Below are positions 57,211 through 64,000 of a stretch of DNA of 64,000 bases, one piece after another (the first letter of the stretch is position 1; each line of letters starts with the position of its first letter). Source of the DNA: Cymbidium sinense (Eukaryota > Streptophyta > Magnoliopsida > Asparagales > Orchidaceae); NCBI GenBank assembly GCA_021442155.1, contig CM038228.1:89299737-89363736 (forward strand). Reading direction: 5' to 3'. Under the pieces are notes generated by a model. It was not told where the DNA came from, made no database searches, and saw only the letters and a list, made by a program, of their open reading frames with translations. The translations under genes were made by a program, and so were the position numbers.

Positions 57211-58459
57211 ATCCCTTATTGATGTTGAACTCATCAAGAGACTTTCTCTTGAAGGGGAGGTTGCCATTGCCTATAAGGATAAGGAACTGGATTGGAGGCA
57301 ACCATTCATAGACTATTTGAACATCAACAAATTACCTCAAGAAAAGTCACAAGCCCATCAAGTGAAACAGAGAGCTCTCTTCTATGCTCTCATTGATGGC
57401 ACCCTATACCGACGACCCTTTGATCAAATATGGTTATGCTATTTAGATAAACATGAACCCATGACATTATAACCAAGGTACATTCAGGTTTATGCAGAGC
57501 ACATCAATCTAATCTGAAGATGAAGATGAAGAGACTAGGATACTACTGGCCTTTGATGATTACAGATTGCATGGATGTAGCTAAGAGATGCCATCATTGT
57601 CAGATACACGATGTGGTCCTACATCAATCGCCCAACATTCTACACCCTACCTCAAAGGTGTTTAAAATTATGGGTCCGACGATCCTCCTTCCAAGGGTCA
57701 TTGGTTCATCTTAGCTATCACTGACTACTTTTCCAAGTGGGTAGAGCCAATCCCACTCAAAGAGGTCACATCTCAGCATGTGCTTCAGTTTTTTAGGAAC
57801 TATATCATATATAGGTTTGGGGTGCCTCAACAAATTATATCTAATAATAGTACTGCATTCAAAAACACCAAAATTAATAGCTTTGCCAAGAGATATGGTA
57901 TAGGTTGGAGATACTCCACCATCTACTACTCCAGAGCAAATGGCTTACTAGAAGCATTCAACAAAACTCTCATCCAAATACTAAAGAAGACTCTTGATAA
58001 CAAAGAAGATAATGGAACGAGAGTTGGTTGAAGCCTGGCTATGCACATACCAACTCCAACTCAATCTACCCTCTTTCCTTAGTAGGGTCAAGGCATTTTA
58101 CCTTTAAAAATCCAACCCCTTCACTAAGGATAGCATAAGTAGCCACAATTGAAAGAACAAAGTTGTGGTTAGAAGAGTTTTTGGAGGAGAGTCTCAGCAT
58201 ACCAAAATGAGTACAAGCCCAAAATGATTCAAGCTCACAAAGGTGGTCCAGGTATTTCCAAGTAGAGGAACTTGTGTTAGTCCTAAGGAGACCAATTTTT
58301 GCCTGTTGAAAGATGGGAGGCAAGTTTGAACCCACTTAGGAAGGTCCCTATGTCATAAAGAAGACCTACCAAGGAGGATCTTATCAGCTTATTGATTGTA
58401 AAGGGGAACACCCGATGCTTCCAATTAGTGTGCTCTATTTGAAGAAATATTATCCATAA
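57211..58459 (+). pseudogene. B2 integrase, frameshifted, second catalytic Asp replaced by Asn
   Basis: 57134-57472 leads into LDWRQPFIDYLNINKLPQEK. The zinc region HSGLCRAHQSNLKMKMKRLG-like with CMDVAKRCHHCQIH (57490-57610) keeps H-H-C-C. First-Asp region ITDYFSKWVEPIPLKEVTSQ (about 57720-57780) is in a shifted frame. In the core block 57780-58031, IISNNSTAF stands where IISDNGSAF is found in element A: the codon at 57843-57845 is AAT, a G-to-A change from GAT. The Glu in NGLLEAFNKT is kept at the DD35E spacing. The C-terminal part ends with VLYLKKYYP and TAA at 58457-58459, the natural end of pol. Confidence 0.87.
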
Positions 58460-61400
58460 AAATAATGTTTGAAAACAACTCTATCTATCAACAAAAAATT
58501 CATTCCAATTCATCAAAATTTTCTCCTCGTTCAAAGCATTGTTTCCTTGTCTTGCGAATTCGCCACAACGTGTTTAGGTTAGGAGTAAGAGAACACAAGA
58601 GGCATCCTATCCTTCTTCACAACACGGGCACATTCCCAAGCGCTACTAGAATAGGCATGAGAGAACCCAAGAGGCATCCTATTTTGACTAGCATAACTAA
58701 GTTAGGTGTGAGATAACCCAAAGTGGCATCCTTTCTTGGTGGGAATCTCGATTGCCATCCGTGGCACCATTTTATCAAAATCCCTAATGTGTTTAAGGTG
58801 GGTGTAAGAGAACCTGAGAGGCATTCTATTCTCTTTAACATAAGCATAAAAAATACATGTCTTTTGTCTCGGGTTACTCTGATGTGGGAGCAAGCCCCCT
58901 ATGACACTCACTCTTTAGTTGCTCTAGGTCGGGTTTACATGCTACCTCGCTAGTATGTCACCCCAGTGGTCATTTATTGGAGGATGTGAGTCCCCATGCT
59001 TTCTTCCTAACTTGATCATTATAAACCAATGAGCGCCTCGTTAGTATGGTAGACTTTACTGCCCATCTAGCAAGCTACCCCATGTTGATTGTATTTAAGA
59101 AGATGTGAGTCCCTATGCTTTCTTCTCGAACTAATATCATGATCTAACTAAGTCGAGTATATTCAAGGTTTAGGATAAGTCCCCCAGAGGCTCCTTTCCT
59201 CTTAACTACATTTGAGTTGATGTAAGTCCCCTAGTGGCATTCACTTAGTAGTTGCCCTAGATTGGATGACACCTATTGAGCCGAAGATAGACTATCCCAG
59301 CAATTAGTTTTTCTATAAGAGGATGTGAGTCCCCGAGCTTTCTTCTTAGGCTGATTATTACAAATCGACGGGCACCTTAGGTTGGTAGATATTCTCTATG
59401 TTGACAACAACTTACCCGGTGGATAGACCACTCTTGGAAGATGTGAGTTCTCGCGCTTTCTCCTTGAGTTGACCACCGAATACCTATTTGATATATGACT
59501 AGCCATGTCATCTTCTCCAGGATTTTGGATTAAGCCTTTAATGACTCCTCTCCCTGTGGGCACTCTATTTGGATCACATCCTTTGCGACCCCATTTAAAC
59601 ATTACCCATGTTACTTTTAGATTGGACAACTCCCCTTTCCTAGTAACCACCCCTGTGGTTAGAGAATTTATTCACTGGATGCACAGATTCTCCTTTGGTC
59701 CAATAAATCTGAGATAGGTCTAGGCTGATATAACCTCCTTCTTAGTATGATCCCTCACAAACTAACAGGGTCCATGTTAAATAAACAAACAAAATAAGCA
59801 TATTAATTTGCTTGTGGATTAGGAATTCAAGCCCCCAAATGGCCCCTTTTTCCAAGCAGTCATTTTATCTTTAGGGCAGTGTCAGCAGAACTCCCTATAG
59901 GAATTTCCTGACTACCTTAGTTGAGATAAATCCCCAGGTTAGTAGCCCTTGAGATGGAAATATACTAATATGGCTTTGCTTATAGCTTTATGATGCCTAA
60001 GGGCACAAGAGTATATATATAGATATATAATGAATATGTGGATAGATGGTGAGTTCTAAGTGGAATAACAAAGAGAAATACTTTTATTGTAAAGAGAAGT
60101 CCCATATTAGCGATATTTACAAAAGGTCCAATTGTGGCGTATTCGTCCTTATCTATTCTACATGAGAGCAATTTCATTTCAATGAAGTTTTCTGAAATAT
60201 GTTCAACACTCAAAAAAACCAAATTTCCTATTTTTCTTCCTTTATTTGATAAGATGGGATCAAATAAAATAATAATATTTTATGATGGCTGTAAATAAGA
60301 ATAAGATTACATAATTGGTTTTAGTGATAATAAAAGATATATAAAGCATAAAATATAGGTTAAAATGAATATATGAGACTAACTCAAGAAAAATCGCCAC
60401 CACAAATACCTTCATTCTCGCTTTGGAAGATGTAAGACTATGACTCATTCTTCCTAGCATGATGTGTAAATTGAGGTAACCCTTGGTGGCAAAAAGCAAC
60501 CCATCACCCAAGGACTTTGTAGTGGAATATATGAGTCCCCAGATTTCTTTTCTTGAATTGATCAACAAAGAAAACTCCTTTCGGATAGTTCTCCCATTTC
60601 GGGAAGCTACTCCTCGGTTTAATAAGAGATAGGAAGCTAATATAAGCTTTGTGATCCATAAACCAATAGAATCTATCAAAATAGATTAAATAATAAAATT
60701 AATCTTTGACTATCTTTGAGCTAATTTAAGTCCCCCAATGACATTCACTCAGTCACCCTAGGTGGGTTATCTGTTGCTAGACACCCCATTTTTATTTTAG
60801 AAGATGTGAGTCCCCGTGCTTTCTTTCTAACTTGACCATTGCACACCGAAAGATATCCCTCTAGTTGGTTAGTCCTACTTTGTGGTTGGTAGACTATTTC
60901 TTTTGGATTGGTAAATCTGAGTTAGCCTAAGGCCTCCATGGCCCCTACTCAGTATAGCCCATCACAAACTGATGGGACCCATCAAAACAAATTAAAAAAA
61001 TGAAATTAATTTTGATTATCTTTGAGCTTATTTAAGTTCCCAGAGGCATTTACTCAATAGTCATCCCTATGTTGGGTTCAAGCTGTTTCTCTCCAATAGA
61101 TCACCCTAGCAACTGGTCCCTACTTTGGAGAATGTAAGTCTACTACACTTTCTTCCTAGTACAGCTGCTGCACACCAAAAGACATCCCCTTTGGTTGGCT
61201 AGTCCAACTATGTGTTTGGTAGACTGCCCCTTTAGATTGATAAATCTGAGTTAGGTCTAGGCTTCCATGACTCCTACTCAGTGCGATCCATCACAAATCA
61301 ACAGGGCCCATCTCAAAATCCAAATTCTAAAAATCTAAAAAAAATTCAACCCTCCTCCCTCAGTGGAGTTAAACAACAAACAAAATAAATTCAAGAAAAT

Positions 61401-61607
61401 AAATCCAATCAACCTCCCCCAATGGAGTCAATCAAATCAAAATAATCAAAATAAATCAACAAACCAAATCAATCTCTCTCCCAGTGAGACTTAAATCAAA
61501 TCAAAGCTCTCATCCCCTTGTGAATGACTTGAACCTGTTTCCCTAGTAAAAGGTTCACATACTCTATCCCTAGTGAATTCCTCCTTCCCTCTTTTATGTC
61601 TTTAACA
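58460..61607 (+). repeat. Repeat-rich 3' untranslated region of B2
   Basis: No gene seen in 3.1 kb. Three repeat types occur. (1) AGAGAACCCAAGAGGCATCC-like units near 58588, 58658, 58710 and 58806. (2) GATGTGAGTCCCC followed by RYGCTTTCTTCYT near 58984, 59104, 59323, 59441, 60801 and (diverged) 60528 and 61130, embedded in longer units ending TAAATCTGAGWTAGGTCTAG ... CACAAACTRACAGGGYCCAT near 59703, 60923 and 61246. (3) Three 63-65-bp units, CAACCTCCYCCAATGGAGT-like, near 61347, 61412 and 61475. Variable tandem repeats between pol and the 3' LTR are typical of Tat/Ogre elements and are known to seed satellite DNA. Confidence 0.75.
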
Positions 61608-64000
61608 TGAGTAGAGTCACATTACACTAAGCTCTGAATTCCTTCTACACCTTGACTTAGGAATTCTCTTAGACTTTAAGAGTTCCTTAGTCTTAAGACA
61701 CATCTAGTGAGTAGGTGGACACTTAACCTAATCCTAGAGACTTAGAAGTGTTAGCCATAGGAATAGGTCATGCCTTAGTGGTGTTAGGAATTTTTTTCCT
61801 ACCCTATAGCTTGAACCAACTCCTCACTTCCTTCTTTCAAGTCAAATTAAAATCAACTCCAAACTCATATCAACTTCAACTCTAAATCAAACCTTGAATC
61901 AATTTCAATGGATTTTCTCAAATCATGAATCAATTCCAAATAATCAAAACCCATGATTGAAATCCTAATTCAAATTCCAAAAATCTTTCCTAAGTCTTTG
62001 ATTCTATCTTATGGACTTAGCTCAATCAAATCTAAAATTCAAGAAATTTTCTCATAACCCACTAATATTCTTATTTATATTCACATATATAAATGAAATA
62101 TAAATTCAACTCAATCAAACCAAATCCAAAACTCAAATTCAAATTCCAAAAATCTTTCCTAAGCCCTTTGATTCTATCTTATGGACTTTGCTCAAATCAA
62201 ATCAAATCCCAAATTCAAGAAATTTTTCATAACCCATTTATATTCTCATTTATATTCACAAATATAAATGAATTATAAATCCAAATATCCAAAACCAAAT
62301 TCAAAACTCAAATTCAACCAAATCAAACCTAAGCCTTTCAAGTTCAAATTCTTGAACTTAGCCAAATCAAACTCAAATGAAGCCAAACCCTTGATTTTCC
62401 TTCATGATTCAATCAATACTTCAATCATGAATCCAAATATAAATATAAACTTCAATCCTCAAACGAAAACTAAATTCAAAAAATCAAACCCAAGTCAAAC
62501 TCATGTTCACCCTTTTGACTTGAAATTGTCAAATGAATCAAAACCCATTTGACTCTAGATCACTTGCAAATGGATTTATATTTCAATCACAAGTCCATAT
62601 GTGAGTTCAACCAAACTTGAATCAAACCTTGATCAAGCCAACTAAACCCAATTGGCTCACTTGACCTAAAGCGGCCAATTTGACCTACATGAATCAAAAT
62701 CCAATTCAATTCAAATCAAAGTGAGTTAAGCCAATCCAAACTTCTCATGTCATCATCATAGGTTAATCAATTGAATTGGGTCAAATAAGTCAACCTAGCT
62801 CATTGAGCAACTCTTTAACCCTCAAATCTAGCCAAATTGCAACCTAAACTAAATTGATTGCAACCAATGGCTCAAGTTCACTCCAAATTGATTATTGAAC
62901 TTGACCAAAGCCTCAATTAAACCTAATTTTACCAATTGGCCAACAAGACCCAACCTAGCCCAATTGACCATGAACCTAACTTGACATAAAAGGTCAAATT
63001 AACTTGAAATTAAACCAAACCAAAATTAATTGAAATCAAAGCCTACAATGTATTCTAAATGATCAACCAAACCCAAACCAAGCCATGATTCAAGCCAATT
63101 TCATCAATTGGGTCAAATTGGTCAACTTAGCCCAAATTGATCTAAAGGATCAAATTGGCCAAAATCCAAATTAAATCTGAATTAAACCAATACAATCAAA
63201 ATGATCATTTGAACTTGACCCAACCCTTGGTTTGACCTAATTTGGCCAATTGGTCAATCTAACATATTTTGACCTGATTTAACCCAAATGGCTCAAATTA
63301 ACCCAAATTAAACCAAATGAACTTCAAATGATAGGAAATTTGGTCCAACTTACTTTTTGACTCATTTCAAATCTGCCCAAATCAAATTCAATGCCAAATG
63401 ACCACTTTGCTCTTCAGTCAAGGGCATCCCATGAAAAAAGACACTTTCCAAAGTGGTCATTTCTCTTCCTTGGCCACTTGGCACTCATCCATTGGTCCAC
63501 ATAGGCACCAAGGACACTGATTTTTTTTGACCCAATGAGTGGTTGGGTAGCCATGACTAATGGGGAGGTGAAATTACATCACCTCTCCCATTGGAACACT
63601 TAGCATAAAGGACTCTCACCTCCCCTTGGCTAGGACATCCATTTGTCCTTCATGACAGCCACTTTTCATGCCTTAGCCAACCATAGGGAGCCACCTAGGA
63701 TGATTATCTTCCATTCCCAACCACCCCAAGCCAAATGACATGAGTTTGGAGCCAAAATTAAAAAAAAGGTTCATTTTTGTTCACTTCACATTCCAAAGCA
63801 TTAGAGACTGAAGTAAACACCCATTTCTCTCATTCTCCCTCTCCTAGATCTCCCTAAGCCATTAGCAATCACCCCGACTTCATTTTGGAGGAAATACTTC
63901 AAAACTAAGTGGATTTCGGCAAGGAAATGATGATCATCAGAGAAAACTTCATTTAGACGTGAAGGCAAAGACCCAAGCTCATTCCAAGGCCTCTTCCCTC
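61608..64000 (+). mobile_element. 3' LTR of B2, truncated by the window end
   Basis: Clear match to the 5' LTR begins at AGCTCTGAATTCC (61633) and TTCTCTTAGACTTTAAGAG (61663), against AGCTCTCAACCCC and TTCTCTTAGACTTTAGAG at 42383 and 42414. By alignment the LTR start should be at about 61608, but TGTTGACC is no longer recognisable there. Collinearity with 42361-44780 then holds to the end of the window (tandem units, TTGACC-dense part, leader-like part). Confidence 0.8.

Larger units (their letters stand above)
42361..64000 (+). mobile_element. Element B2: family-B Tat retrotransposon, 5' LTR to partial 3' LTR
   Basis: 5' LTR 42361-49976, primer-binding site 49985-50002, stem-loop leader to 52221, gag, protease, second RNase H, integrase (to 58459), repeat-rich 3' region, and 3' LTR from about 61608 running off the window. 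RT and the RT-linked RNase H are missing. Over 44330-44540 against 63545-63755 the two LTRs look roughly 90% identical by eye, which indicates an old insertion. The order on the + strand and the identical LTR type show that B1 and B2 belong to one family. Confidence 0.85.

Noticed and set aside
60260..60679. 139-codon minus-strand frame in the B2 3' region
   Set aside because: No motif I recognise, A/T-rich hydrophobic translation, sits among degenerate repeats. An antisense ORF is conceivable in a Tat element, but nothing here resembles the PMD ORF of element A.

Overview
The window is plant repeat DNA. I found no host gene, tRNA, rRNA, CRISPR array or bacterial-type operon. Almost everything can be assigned to Ty3/gypsy LTR retrotransposons of the Tat/Ogre/Retand type: long LTRs starting TGTTGACC, a primer-binding site of the TGGCGACTCC type, a second RNase H between reverse transcriptase and integrase, and tandem repeats after pol. 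The pattern suggests a seed plant with a large, repeat-filled genome. All coding regions carry stops and frameshifts, so they are pseudogenes.

Region 1 (1 to about 16770, + strand) is element A. Decayed gag, protease, RT, RNase H and integrase run from 1 to about 6330. Short tandem repeats follow (6560-7670), then an antisense reading region (10990 down to about 7880) whose protein resembles the plant mobile domain (PMD, 'aminotransferase-like') family. A polypurine tract at 11138-11150 leads into a TGTTGACC LTR at 11151. That LTR is rich in internal repeats; its far end is uncertain, and the 5' end of the element lies outside the window.

Region 2 (about 16775 to 24413) holds pieces of long LTRs of a second family (family B), all on the minus strand: F (16775-19950), E (20640-21760) and D (21761-24413). 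D is inserted in E.

Region 3 (24414-64000, + strand) is a nest of family-B elements. B1 (5' LTR at 24414) is inserted in D. Its gag is split by a complete 7849-bp antisense solo LTR (C, 30511-38359) flanked by a 5-bp target duplication, CCCAC/CCCGC. B1 coding resumes through gag and protease, then stops abruptly at 42360, where the 5' LTR of B2 starts. The best reading is that B2 (LTR 42361-49976, body to about 61607, 3' LTR running off the window) is inserted in the protease-RT linker of B1. If so, the RT, RNase H and integrase of B1 lie beyond 64000. B2 has lost RT and the first RNase H through an internal deletion, and its integrase has lost a catalytic Asp.

The least expected structure is in the 5' leaders of B1 and B2. 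Each holds about 17-18 stem-loops, spaced 65-140 bp apart, with a near-constant TACCCAAATT-like loop and stems whose two arms change together. Other points of note are the 7.6-7.8 kb LTR size, a 4.4-kb LTR segment bounded by TCTGCGG repeats, a very high density of TTGAC (W-box core) motifs in the LTR, and a conserved splice-donor-like GGTGAGGTA site in every LTR copy that covers that position.

All alignments were made by eye; identity levels and distant boundaries are approximate.
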